DNA of 27,282 nt from Pseudomonadota bacterium (GTDB lineage: Bacteria; Pseudomonadota; Alphaproteobacteria; Rhodospirillales; Rhodospirillaceae), in contig JAEWWF010000265.1 of the NCBI GenBank assembly GCA_023396465.1, positions 1-27,282 of the forward strand, written 5' to 3'. The notes beneath the pieces were generated by a model. The model searched no databases. It saw only the letters and a program-made list of their open reading frames with translations, and was not told the origin of the DNA. Below are positions 1-7,502 of the stretch, one piece after another. Numbering within the stretch: position 1 is the first letter of the stretch; every line of letters starts with the position of its first letter. Both the position numbers and the translations under genes were made by a program.

Positions 1-685
1 CCCCGTCACCAGTGGCCCGTGCCAGGGCGGTGGCGGCGGCGAGCCCCCGTTCGGCGGCGGCGCTGCCGTCCCACAGAACCAGAACCGGCGGTTTCTCCAT
101 CAGCACGCGGCGCACCACCAGGATGCGGGGTGATATGGCCGTGTCCACCAGAGTGCGGGCGGTGGAACCGAGGCCCATGCGACGGCCGCGCTGCCAGCGG
201 GCGCGGGTCTGACCGGTCCAGCCAAGCACCAGCAGATCCCCCGCCGCTTCCGCCACGGCCGCCGCCACTTCATGGGCGACGCTGCCACGGCGGCTGTCGA
301 AGGCGAGGGTATCGGTCTCCGTTTCCGCCTCGCCGACATCGGCGTTCTTCGCCGCGAACTCGTCAGCCAGATGCCGGCGCACGGCGTCCACCGCCGCCGC
401 CGCCGCCCGCCGTTGACCGGACAGGGCGGCGGCGATGGTCCGTGGCGCCAGGGCCAGCGGCCGGGCGCGGGCGGTGAGCGGGCACAGGGCGATGACGCCG
501 GGGTGACCGGCCAGCCGGGCGATGGTGCTGTCCTCCACGCACACCGCCCGCACCGGCACCCGCCACCGCCGCCCCAGCCGTGCCGCCAGGGTCAGGCCTG
601 CGAGCGACAGTGGCGAAGCATCGACCGCCACGACGATGGTGCCGCCGCCGCCCTCCGTCCTTGCGTCGTCGTTGCCGGGAGTCAC
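1..685 (-). CDS. Tandem universal-stress-type protein (C-terminus cut by window edge)
   Basis: Partial; the 3' end lies beyond position 1. I chose the GTG at 685 because it overlaps the stop of the Lon-like gene as GTGA (685-682), the usual sign of translational coupling. After about 15 residues the protein enters a Usp-like alpha/beta domain: first strand TIVVAVDASP, an acidic/helical middle, then GWTGQT followed by GLGSTAR and the closing strand ILVVRR. This resembles the G-x2-G-(x9-12)-G-S/T ATP-binding signature of Usp proteins. A second Usp-like start (PPVLVLWDGS) follows just before the edge, so the protein is probably a tandem Usp. Usp proteins are cytoplasmic stress/nucleotide-binding proteins. 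Being the last visible gene of an operon with a Lon-like protease fits a stress role, but the function is inferred. Confidence 0.75.
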   Translation of the reverse strand, partial: MTPGNDDARTEGGGGTIVVAVDASPLSLAGLTLAARLGRRWRVPVRAVCVEDSTIARLAGHPGVIALCPLTARARPLALAPRTIAAALSGQRRAAAAAVDAVRRHLADEFAAKNADVGEAETETDTLAFDSRRGSVAHEVAAAVAEAAGDLLVLGWTGQTRARWQRGRRMGLGSTARTLVDTAISPRILVVRRVLMEKPPVLVLWDGSAAAERGLAAATALARATGDG

Positions 686-3117
686 GGCCGGCCCCCGTTG
701 CCGTTGCGCGGCCGGCCGTCGCCGGACAGCTCCATCGCCCGCCGCCGCCAAGCCGCCAGCCGGACGGCCACCCGGCGGTTGATGCTGCCGGTGGGCCAGC
801 CGCCGTCCCCGTCTGGGATGCCGGCGGGGAGGCCGGTGAGGAGTTCGATGCCCTCGTCGATGGTGGCGACGGCATGGATGTGAAAGCGTCCGGCCCGGCA
901 GGCTTCCACCACGTCGTCGCGCAGCATCAGGCTGTGGATGTTGGCCTTGGGAATCAGCACCCCCTGATCGCCAGTCAGCCCTCGGGCGGCGCAGACGTCG
1001 AAGAAGCCCTCGATCTTCTCGTTGACGCCGCCGATGGGCTGCACCTCGCCGAACTGGTTGACCGAGCCGGTGACCGCCAATCCCTGGCGGATTGGCGCAT
1101 CGGCCAGGGCCGACAGCAGGGCATAGAGTTCGGTGGAGGAGGCGCTGTCGCCGTCGATCATGCCGTAGGATTGCTCGAACACCAGCGTGGCGGAGACGCT
1201 GAGCGGCCCGTCCTGGCCGAAGCGGGCGGCCAGGAACCCGGCCAGGATGAGCACGCCCTTGCTGTGCAGCTCTCCACTCAGGTTGACCTCGCGCTCGATG
1301 TCCACCAGCTCGCCGCGGCCCATGCGGACGCGGCAGGTGATGCGGCTCGGCCGGCCGAAGGAGAAGGTGCCCAGTTGCAGCACCGCCAGCCCGTTGATCT
1401 GGCCGGCCTTGGCGCCCTCGGTATCGACCAGCAGGGTGCCGCGGGCGATCTCCTCCTGGATATGCTCGCGCACCCGGTCGGTGCGGCGGGTCTTGGCGTC
1501 GATGGCCTGCTGCACGTCGGCGCGGGTCATCACCGTCGCGCCGCGCCCGCCGGCCCAGTAATCGGCCTCGCGCACCAGATCGACCAGCGATGCCATGTGG
1601 GTGGTCAGCCGTTCGGCATCGTCGGCCAGGCGGGCGGCGTGCTCGATCACCCGCGCCACGGCGCCGCGATCGAGCGGCCGCAGCCCGTCCTGCCGCGCCA
1701 GCCCGCCAATCAGCCGCGCCACCGCCAGGGTGGTGTCGTCGCGCCGCGGCATGCGGAAATCGAAGTCGGCCTGCACCTTGAACAGTTCGCGGAAGTCGGG
1801 GTCGTGGTGGCTGAGCAGGTAGTAGATCATCGGGTCGCCGATCAGCACCACCTTGACGTCGAGCGGGATCGGCTCCGGCTCCAGGGTGGTGGTGGTGAAC
1901 AGGCCGATGGCGGCGCCCGGCGTCTCGATGCGGATTTCGCGGCTGCGCAGGGCCCGCTTCAGGTCTTCATAGGCGAAGGGCTGAGTCAGCAGCTTGCGGG
2001 CGTCGAGCACCAGATAGCCGCCGTTGGCGCGGTGCAGGGCGCCGGCTCGGATAAGGGTGAAGTTGGTGACCAGGGCGCCGAACCGCTGCTGGTGCTCGAT
2101 GCGGCCGACCAGATTGGGCTGGCTCGGGTGGTCTTCCTCCACCACCGGGGAGCCACCGCCGTCGGCGTGGCTGACCAGCAGGTTGACGGCATATTGTTCC
2201 AATTGATCCTCGCGCTGCGCCCCCAACTGGCGGCGCACCTGCGGCGGCAATTGGCGCAACTCCTCGCCCTCGGGCAGGAACTGATCCACCCGTTCGATCA
2301 ACGCCGCCCGCACGGCGTCCAGGTGGGCGAGCACCGCCGGGCAGTCGGCGTAAGTGGTCTTGAGGTCGTCGATGAGGTGGCCGACGGCGTATTCCGTCAC
2401 CTCCTGGTCGAGTTGGCGGATGCGGTCGCGCTGTTCGCGTTCCCACTTGGGGATCTCGGCGATGCGGGCCTGGAGATCCTCTTGCAGGTCTTCCATGGCC
2501 GCCTTGCGCTCGGCTTTTTCCTCGGCGGACAGCTTCTCGAACTCGTCGGGGCTGAGCACCTCGCCATCCTTCAGCGGTGCCAGCGCCAAGGCCATGGGGG
2601 TGCGGACCAGCGCCACGTCGCGGCCGCGCGCCTTGCGCTGCACCTCCATGAAAGCCTGTTCCTGGCGCTCCTTCAGGTCGTCCTCGATGGCCTGACGGCG
2701 GGTGCGGTAGTCCTCGCCCTCGAACACCGCCGGCACCGCCACCTTCAGGTCTTCCACCAGCCGCGCCATGTCGCGCTGGAAGGCGCGGCCGCGACCGGCC
2801 GGCAGACGCAAGGCGCGCGGCCGCTGCGGCTCGTCGAAGTCGGCGACATAGCACCAGTCGTCGGGGCGGGGCTGATCCGTCGCCGCGCGGCCGATGAAGG
2901 CCCGCACCAAGCTGGCCTTGCCGGTGCCCTGCGGCCCGGCGGCGAAGATGTTGTAGCCGTTGGCGCGGATGCCGATGCCGAAGCGCAACGCCTCCACCGC
3001 CCGCTCCTGACCGACCGTTTCCTCCTGCTCGGGCAGGTCGGCGGTGGTTTGGAACGGCAGTTCCTCCTCCCGGCAGCGGGTGACGAGCAGGTCGGCGGAC
3101 AGCGGCGGCAGCGGCAT
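682..3117 (-). CDS. Lon-like AAA+ serine protease (LonB-type / AAA_32 family)
   Basis: An 811-residue ATP-dependent protease of the Lon-like group without the classical N-terminal LAN domain. The P-loop is GPQGTGKAS at residues 61-69. A long charged helical insertion (about residues 120-290) follows, then a Walker-B-like strand (GGYLVLDA) and a C-terminal Lon proteolytic domain. The catalytic serine is S658 in DGDSAS and the lysine is K701 in GGVNEK. Their 43-residue spacing equals that of E. coli Lon (S679/K722), so the active site looks intact. The ATG at 3117 is preceded by GAGG with about 5 nt spacing. It lies 52 nt downstream of the metallopeptidase gene and overlaps the Usp-like gene by 4 nt, so the three probably form an operon. 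Expected role: cytosolic degradation of damaged or regulatory proteins. Substrates are unknown. Confidence 0.92.
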   Translation of the reverse strand: MPLPPLSADLLVTRCREEELPFQTTADLPEQEETVGQERAVEALRFGIGIRANGYNIFAAGPQGTGKASLVRAFIGRAATDQPRPDDWCYVADFDEPQRPRALRLPAGRGRAFQRDMARLVEDLKVAVPAVFEGEDYRTRRQAIEDDLKERQEQAFMEVQRKARGRDVALVRTPMALALAPLKDGEVLSPDEFEKLSAEEKAERKAAMEDLQEDLQARIAEIPKWEREQRDRIRQLDQEVTEYAVGHLIDDLKTTYADCPAVLAHLDAVRAALIERVDQFLPEGEELRQLPPQVRRQLGAQREDQLEQYAVNLLVSHADGGGSPVVEEDHPSQPNLVGRIEHQQRFGALVTNFTLIRAGALHRANGGYLVLDARKLLTQPFAYEDLKRALRSREIRIETPGAAIGLFTTTTLEPEPIPLDVKVVLIGDPMIYYLLSHHDPDFRELFKVQADFDFRMPRRDDTTLAVARLIGGLARQDGLRPLDRGAVARVIEHAARLADDAERLTTHMASLVDLVREADYWAGGRGATVMTRADVQQAIDAKTRRTDRVREHIQEEIARGTLLVDTEGAKAGQINGLAVLQLGTFSFGRPSRITCRVRMGRGELVDIEREVNLSGELHSKGVLILAGFLAARFGQDGPLSVSATLVFEQSYGMIDGDSASSTELYALLSALADAPIRQGLAVTGSVNQFGEVQPIGGVNEKIEGFFDVCAARGLTGDQGVLIPKANIHSLMLRDDVVEACRAGRFHIHAVATIDEGIELLTGLPAGIPDGDGGWPTGSINRRVAVRLAAWRRRAMELSGDGRPRNGNGGRP

Positions 3118-3169
3118 GGAAACCTCGGGCGGGGGGAGCGGGCAGGGAAACGGGAGAGGGCGTCGCCGG

Positions 3170-3583
3170 TCAGTCGGCGGCCGCCTCGATGGCCTCCATG
3201 TCGTCGTCGGAGAAGCCGAGATGGTGGCCGATCTCGTGGATCAGCACATGGCGCACCACATGGTGCAGGTCGACATCGTTCTCGCACCAGTAGTCGAGCA
3301 TGGGGCGGCGGTAGAGGAACACCATGTCGGGGCTGGTGCGGATGTCGAGCACGCTTTGGCGGTCGATGGAAACGCCGCTGTAGAGGCCGAGCAGGTCATA
3401 GGGCGACTCGAGCCCCATCTCGCGCTCGATCTCCTCGTCGCAGAAGTCGTCCACCCGCACCAGCAAGTCCTTGATGGCCGGGCCGAAGGGGGGGGCGGCC
3501 AGTTCCTCCAGCACCTCGTGGGCGATGGCCTCGATGTCGGCGGCGGTGGGGGCGGTGAGGGCGCGGAAGTCGGTGGCGGTCAT
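3170..3583 (-). CDS. Zincin-like metallopeptidase family protein (HExxH, DUF1025-type)
   Basis: A 137-residue protein with the zinc-protease signature HEIGHHLGFSD near the C-terminus. H116, E117 and H120 form HExxH, and D126 lies in the HxxGxxD extension typical of the small 'metallopeptidase family / Zincin_1' proteins. Family members are usually 115-140 residues, which supports the ATG at 3583. The open frame runs on to 4231, but the added residues are Arg/Ala/Pro-rich and overlap other genes. There is no signal peptide, so it is probably cytoplasmic. It is the first gene of a likely operon with the Lon-like protease (52 nt gap). Family members are assumed to be zinc peptidases, but substrates are not established. 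No strong Shine-Dalgarno is seen before the ATG, so the start is slightly uncertain. Confidence 0.88.
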   Translation of the reverse strand: MTATDFRALTAPTAADIEAIAHEVLEELAAPPFGPAIKDLLVRVDDFCDEEIEREMGLESPYDLLGLYSGVSIDRQSVLDIRTSPDMVFLYRRPMLDYWCENDVDLHHVVRHVLIHEIGHHLGFSDDDMEAIEAAAD

Positions 3584-3708
3584 GGCGGTCCGGCGAAGGG
3601 TTGCGGCGGGGGCGGGGCGGACCCACCTGGAAGGACGAACGGGGCAGACGGCGGGGCCGATGCTCCGACTGTGCAGCGCCCCGGCCCATCCCGCAACCAC
3701 CGATGCGC

Positions 3709-3714
3709 AAAGGA
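3709..3714 (+). promoter_or_regulatory. Ribosome binding site that fixes the carbinolamine dehydratase start
   Basis: AAAGGA sits 7 nt before the ATG at 3722. A second in-frame ATG at 3716 would be only 1 nt from this site, so 3722 is the better start. Confidence 0.6.
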
Positions 3715-3721
3715 AATGCAG

Positions 3722-4015
3722 ATGGCTCAAGTGCTTGCCGGACAGGATCGGGCCGCCGCCCTGGCCACGTTGCCGGCGTGGCAGCCGGTGGAGGGGCGTG
3801 ACGCCATCCGCCGCGCCTATCGCTTCGAGGATTTCAGCGCCGCCTTCGCCTTCATGACGCGGGTGGCGCTGGCGGCCGAGGCGATGAACCATCACCCGGA
3901 ATGGCTCAACGTCTACAACCGGGTGGACGTCACCCTGACCACCCACGATGCCGGCGGGGTGACGGCGCGGGATGTCCAACTGGCGCAGGCGATGGACCGT
4001 CTGTACGGGCGCTGA
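3722..4015 (+). CDS. phhB: 4a-hydroxytetrahydrobiopterin (pterin-4a-carbinolamine) dehydratase
   Basis: A 97-residue protein of the PCD/DCoH family, which dehydrates pterin-4a-carbinolamine formed by aromatic amino acid hydroxylases. Seen in the sequence: NHHPEW at residues 56-61 following E53, then the VxLTTH strand (T73, H75) and the GGVTxxD motif ending at D84. The E-x3-HHPxW...TTH...D pattern is the family's active-site signature, so it should be catalytic. The length matches the usual 95-110 residues. It is transcribed alone, divergently from the metallopeptidase gene and convergently with the LemA operon. No phenylalanine hydroxylase gene is in the window. It might instead serve molybdopterin-related chemistry, as suggested for some bacterial homologues. 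Confidence 0.92.
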   Translation: MAQVLAGQDRAAALATLPAWQPVEGRDAIRRAYRFEDFSAAFAFMTRVALAAEAMNHHPEWLNVYNRVDVTLTTHDAGGVTARDVQLAQAMDRLYGR

Positions 4016-4035
4016 GGCGGCGCGTCGGAGGCGGG

Positions 4036-4635
4036 TCAAAGGGCGGCGAAACCAGCCAGCGGCCACAGGGCCAGCAGGGCATAGCTGCGCAGGTTGGCAT
4101 CGCGCACCGCCCGCCATACGGCAGCAGGCGGTACCTCGCGGAACAGGCGCCGGGCCAGCCAGTATTCCGTCCACCACGAGGCGAGGAAGAACGGCACCAT
4201 CAGCACCAGGCCGGCGGCCGGCAGCAGCCACGGCGCATCGTCATGGGGCACCAGCAGCGGCGCTTGCAGGGTGAACGACAGCACCCGGTCGGGGAGCGTC
4301 TCCAGCCCGAAGGATCGACCGCCGCCCAGGAGGATCTGGGCGACCAGCAGCAGCCCCCAGGCGACCGGAATGCCGATGAACGACGACAGCAGGTTGGTGA
4401 CCACCGCCGCCCTGAGCGCCCGCCGCCCCGGCACCGCCAGCATGCGGGCATAGGCATGGGCCTCGATGGCGATGATGGGCAGCAGCGACAGCACCATCAC
4501 CGGCATGACCACGATGATCGTCGGGATGCCGATATTCGCCCAGGCCGCCGTCGGCCACAGGCTGAACAGTCCGGCGACGGCGGTGGCGCGGACGAACGGC
4601 AGCCGCCGCCGTGGAAGACGCAGAGCCGTCCTCAC
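4036..4635 (-). CDS. Multi-pass membrane protein of LemA/GIDE operon, function unknown
   Basis: A 199-residue protein that I do not recognise by function. I chose the GTG at 4635 because it overlaps the stop of the preceding GIDE-like gene as GTGA. The N-terminus is arginine-rich and then hydrophobic, ending in a signal-peptidase-like AWA-N site near residue 34. A hydrophobic segment (IPTIIVVMPVMVLSLLPII) running into an IEAHAY stretch follows. At least three more hydrophobic segments come later, including one rich in Trp/Tyr (SWWTEYW). It could have either a cleaved signal or an N-terminal anchor. The tight coupling to the GIDE-like gene implies it works in the same envelope complex, which is inference from context. 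Confidence 0.72.
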   Translation of the reverse strand: MRTALRLPRRRLPFVRATAVAGLFSLWPTAAWANIGIPTIIVVMPVMVLSLLPIIAIEAHAYARMLAVPGRRALRAAVVTNLLSSFIGIPVAWGLLLVAQILLGGGRSFGLETLPDRVLSFTLQAPLLVPHDDAPWLLPAAGLVLMVPFFLASWWTEYWLARRLFREVPPAAVWRAVRDANLRSYALLALWPLAGFAAL

Positions 4636-5681
4636 GGCGCCTGCGTCAGGATGAAGGCGAGCAGGGCCGTCAGCCCCACGGCCAACGCCGCCAGCTTGGC
4701 CGCCTGCACCCGGTAGGTGCGGACCATCGTCCGTTCCGGCTGGCTGCCAAGGACCAGCGGTGTCCGCATGTGGAAACGACGGTCTTCCGACAGGATGTTG
4801 ACCATGGCGCTGCCCTGCGCCTGGGTGCCATAACGGCCCCGCGTGCCCTCCACCTGGCGCATCTCCGTCTGCCACGCCCGCACCGCCTCTGCCACGAAAG
4901 GATCGGCGGCGGTGCCGGCGGCACCCGCCAGGGCACGGGTCAGGCCGCCGGCGCCGGAGCCCTTGGCGCGCGCCTCGGTCGTCCAGGTCTCGGCCACCGG
5001 CACGGCGGCGGTGGAGACGGTTTGGAAACGGCCGATGGCGAAGATGGGCTGATCGGCGGGCAACACCTCCTCGATCACCTGGATCTCTTCTTCCTTGCGC
5101 ACCCGCCGGCGGTCGTTGCCGGACAGGGGCCGCAACACGGGCTCCAACTCGGCCGGGTCGGTGATCGCGCGGGTGGTGGTGCGGCCGTGGAACTCCATGC
5201 CGTCGAGCAGGGCGTAGCAGACGCCGGTGTCGTCGCGCAGGCGCAGGAAATGCCGTGCCGATGCGGCTTCCACCATCGGATGCCAGCCGGTGCGCCAGTA
5301 GGCCTCGATGCGGATGGACCAGTAGTGGCAGGGGGTGCCGGTCAGCGGCGACACCAGCGGCCGGTCGTCGGGCCGGTCGGCTTCCAGTCGCAGCTCCACA
5401 TACCCTTGCGGCGCCGACCGGACGCGGGCGGTGGGGATGTCGGCGAACAGCCGCGCCTGCCTCCACGATTGGCGGGCGAGCACCGTCTGGATGGTGATGA
5501 ACAGCACCAGGATGCTCGCCCACACCTGCACCCAGGCCACCGCGAAGGCGACGGTGATGGCGACCAAGAGCACGGCGCGGCCCGGCCAGTTGAACAACAG
5601 GAAGCGCCACGCCGTCTCGCCATGGCTGGCGGCGTCGGGGGTGGCCCCGGTGCCGTCGCTGTCGGGCGCCGTCGTCGTCAC
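4632..5681 (-). CDS. GIDE-domain-like membrane protein (paralogue 1)
   Basis: A 349-residue protein with two adjacent N-terminal hydrophobic segments (about residues 30-69), a large soluble domain and one C-terminal membrane segment (about 330-346). The soluble part has the features I associate with the bacterial GIDE domain (the MUL1-type region without the RING finger): SPLTGTPCHYW, then FLRLRDDTGVCYALLDG, then EEVLPADQPIFAIGRF. The GTG start at 5681 overlaps the lemA-family stop as GTGA. Its stop overlaps the next gene in the same way. The gene at 6289-7341 shares the same layout and motifs, so the operon carries two diverged paralogues around the LemA gene. No biochemical role can be assigned. 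The family call rests on motif recall and is moderately sure. Confidence 0.78.
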   Translation of the reverse strand: MTTTAPDSDGTGATPDAASHGETAWRFLLFNWPGRAVLLVAITVAFAVAWVQVWASILVLFITIQTVLARQSWRQARLFADIPTARVRSAPQGYVELRLEADRPDDRPLVSPLTGTPCHYWSIRIEAYWRTGWHPMVEAASARHFLRLRDDTGVCYALLDGMEFHGRTTTRAITDPAELEPVLRPLSGNDRRRVRKEEEIQVIEEVLPADQPIFAIGRFQTVSTAAVPVAETWTTEARAKGSGAGGLTRALAGAAGTAADPFVAEAVRAWQTEMRQVEGTRGRYGTQAQGSAMVNILSEDRRFHMRTPLVLGSQPERTMVRTYRVQAAKLAALAVGLTALLAFILTQAP

Positions 5682-6256
5682 GGGCCGAACAGGGTTTTCA
5701 TGTCGAGGTCGGCGCGTTCTTCCTCCTTCGCCTCGAACAGCGGGAAGGCGCCGAAGGCGGACAGGCGGGCGATGATGAGGTCGGGAAACTGCTCACGGCG
5801 GATGTTGTTGATGTTCACCGCCTCGTTATAGAACTCGCGGCGGTCGGAGATGGCTTCTTGCAGGCCGCTGATGCGGGCCATGAGTTGGCGGAAGTGCTCG
5901 TTGCTCTTCAGCTCGGGGTAATTCTCCACCCGCGCCATCAGCCCGGTGACGGCGCGGCCGAGCAGACCCTCGGCGGTCGACACCCCGGCGATGTCCCCCT
6001 TGGAGCGACAGGAATCGCCCTCGTTGCGCAGGGCGACGATGCGCTCCAGGGTGTCGCGCTCGAAGTCCATGTACTGCTTGCACACCTCCACCAGCTTGGG
6101 CAGTTCCTCGTAACGTTGGCGCAGCAGGACGTCGATGTTGGACCACGCTTCGCCGACGTTGTGCTTCAGCGCCACCAGCCGGTTGTAGAGACTGATGAGG
6201 TAGAGGATCAGCACCCCGCCGACGAGGGCGGCGACCAGCATCCCGTTCCATTCCAT
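5678..6256 (-). CDS. lemA: LemA family protein
   Basis: A 192-residue LemA-family protein with the usual length and order. It has an N-terminal membrane anchor (about residues 6-24), a short extension, then the conserved helical block YNRLVALKHNVGEAW with SNIDVLLRQRYEELPKLVE. The second signature, NYPELKSNEHF followed by RREFYNEAVN and a near-terminal FP, comes later. LemA proteins are membrane-anchored alpha-helical bundles of unclear biochemical role, expected to be exposed outside the cytoplasmic membrane. The gene starts 32 nt after the upstream GIDE-like gene and overlaps the downstream one by 4 nt, so it is the middle of an operon. The family assignment is secure. The symbol is used for the family, not as orthology to the Pseudomonas sensor kinase that historically bore this name. 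Confidence 0.93.
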   Translation of the reverse strand: MEWNGMLVAALVGGVLILYLISLYNRLVALKHNVGEAWSNIDVLLRQRYEELPKLVEVCKQYMDFERDTLERIVALRNEGDSCRSKGDIAGVSTAEGLLGRAVTGLMARVENYPELKSNEHFRQLMARISGLQEAISDRREFYNEAVNINNIRREQFPDLIIARLSAFGAFPLFEAKEEERADLDMKTLFGP

Positions 6257-6288
6257 GGCCTATTCTCCTTGTGTTCGACGCGACGGGC

Positions 6289-7341
6289 TCAACCCAGGAA
6301 CCCGAGGACGGCATCCAATGCCTGGGGGCGGGTGGCGGCGAGGGTGGCGATGCCGGCACCCGCCAGCACCACGGCGGCCAGCACCATCAGCCACGCCTGC
6401 CGCCGCAGGTCGCGGGTCACTCCGGCCTCGGGGCGGTCGGGGACGATGAGCGGGAAGCTGCGCCCGCGGCGGTCGTCGCGGCGCAGGGTGTGGACCGTCA
6501 CCGTTCCGGCCAGCGGCAGATCGGGGCCGATGCCTTCCAGGGCGCGCATGCGCTGCTGCCAGCGGGCCTCAGCCCCGGCGCGGAGATCACCCCCGACGGC
6601 GACCGCCATGTCCGCCGCCAATCGGGCATAGGACGGGGCGGCGAGGCCCTGGCGGAGGACGGTCTGGGTCCAGTCGTCGGCGAAGGGGGAGCCGCTGGAG
6701 GACAGCGAACGGAACAGGCCGATGGCGTAAAGCTCGGCGTCCACCGGCACCCGATGCTCGACCACCCGCTTGCGGCCGACGGCGTTGATCCTGTCCTGCG
6801 CGGCCGGCGGAAAGTGCTTGCCGAGGCCGAGGAGGCCGCCGCCGTCGATCACCTCGGTGTGGGCGTGCTGCAAGGAGAAGGTGGCATCCGGCACCGCCAG
6901 CAGACAGGTGCCGGTGCCGTCGGTCAGTTCCAGCCAATCGGGCTCGGAGCGGGCGGCGCCGAGGCTGACCCAGCGACTGCGGCGGCCGTCCTTCACCCAG
7001 CGTTCCGCCGTCAGCATCCAGAAGCCGCAGGGCTCGCCCGACAGCGGCGCGACCAGCGGCTTCGCCGTCGCCAGGCGCCCCTTCAGTTCCACCCGCCCCT
7101 GAGCGGCGGCGCGGATGGTGGCGGTGGGGGTGTCCTCCACGGTTCGGACGGCGGCGAAGGTGCTACGGGCACCGGCCAGGGTCAGAAATGAACCGAGTAG
7201 AAATAGGCCGGTCACCAGCAGATCGGCGGCATGGGAGAGAAGCACAAAGGCGGCCGCCGTCAGCAGAAACGAAAAACGTCGCCACCAGGGGCGTGTAACT
7301 GGCCGTTCATGTCCTGTCGTGACTGTCTCTGCGCCCGCCAC
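6289..7341 (-). CDS. GIDE-domain-like membrane protein (paralogue 2)
   Basis: A 350-residue protein, first gene of the LemA operon, starting with GTG at 7341. The hydrophobic N-terminus (about residues 24-58) forms two membrane segments, and another lies near 315-333. The soluble middle repeats the motifs of the 4632-5681 gene in the same order: APLSGEPCGFW, then WLELTDGTGTCLLAVPDA, then EHRVPVDAELYAIGLF. Length, topology and motif order argue for an old duplication, although sequence identity appears low. The C-terminal half has a VTVHTLRRDDRRGRSFPL segment, comparable to MVNILSEDRRFHMRTPL in paralogue 1. The function is unknown. The promoter should lie in the 161-bp region shared with the divergent lipoprotein gene. 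Confidence 0.75.
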   Translation of the reverse strand: MAGAETVTTGHERPVTRPWWRRFSFLLTAAAFVLLSHAADLLVTGLFLLGSFLTLAGARSTFAAVRTVEDTPTATIRAAAQGRVELKGRLATAKPLVAPLSGEPCGFWMLTAERWVKDGRRSRWVSLGAARSEPDWLELTDGTGTCLLAVPDATFSLQHAHTEVIDGGGLLGLGKHFPPAAQDRINAVGRKRVVEHRVPVDAELYAIGLFRSLSSSGSPFADDWTQTVLRQGLAAPSYARLAADMAVAVGGDLRAGAEARWQQRMRALEGIGPDLPLAGTVTVHTLRRDDRRGRSFPLIVPDRPEAGVTRDLRRQAWLMVLAAVVLAGAGIATLAATRPQALDAVLGFLG

Positions 7342-7375
7342 CCGACCCCCGCAATCCCGCCTCTGACCCCCGTCA

Positions 7376-7386
7376 GTTCAGTGAAC
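7376..7386. promoter_or_regulatory. 11-bp perfect palindrome in divergent intergenic region
   Basis: GTTCAGTGAAC (5-bp arms around a central G) lies between the divergent GIDE-like gene (start 7341) and the lipoprotein gene (start 7503). It is a candidate operator site only. Confidence 0.3.
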
Positions 7387-7445
7387 GATAATCTTTGGGA
7401 GCTTCGCCTACAACCTTTGGCGAGAGTTCTTGCTGATCCCACCGC

Positions 7446-7456
7446 CTACGGCGTAG
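7446..7456. promoter_or_regulatory. Second 11-bp palindrome upstream of lipoprotein gene
   Basis: CTACGGCGTAG has 5-bp arms around a central G and lies 46 bp before the lipoprotein start. It has the same arm length and spacer as the palindrome at 7376 but a different sequence. It is an operator or small hairpin candidate. Confidence 0.25.
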
Positions 7457-7502
7457 CCTGATCATCGTGCGGAGGTTCGTCCGCAGGCCAGAGGAAAGGT
7501 GC

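Noticed and set aside
580..3474. 964-residue plus-strand open frame opposite the Lon-like gene
   Set aside because: The minus strand encodes an intact P-loop and Lon Ser/Lys dyad. The plus-strand translation has no recognisable domain and an Arg-rich tail.
3584..4231. N-terminal extension of the metallopeptidase frame
   Set aside because: It would overlap the dehydratase gene on the other strand and adds over 200 residues absent from the family.
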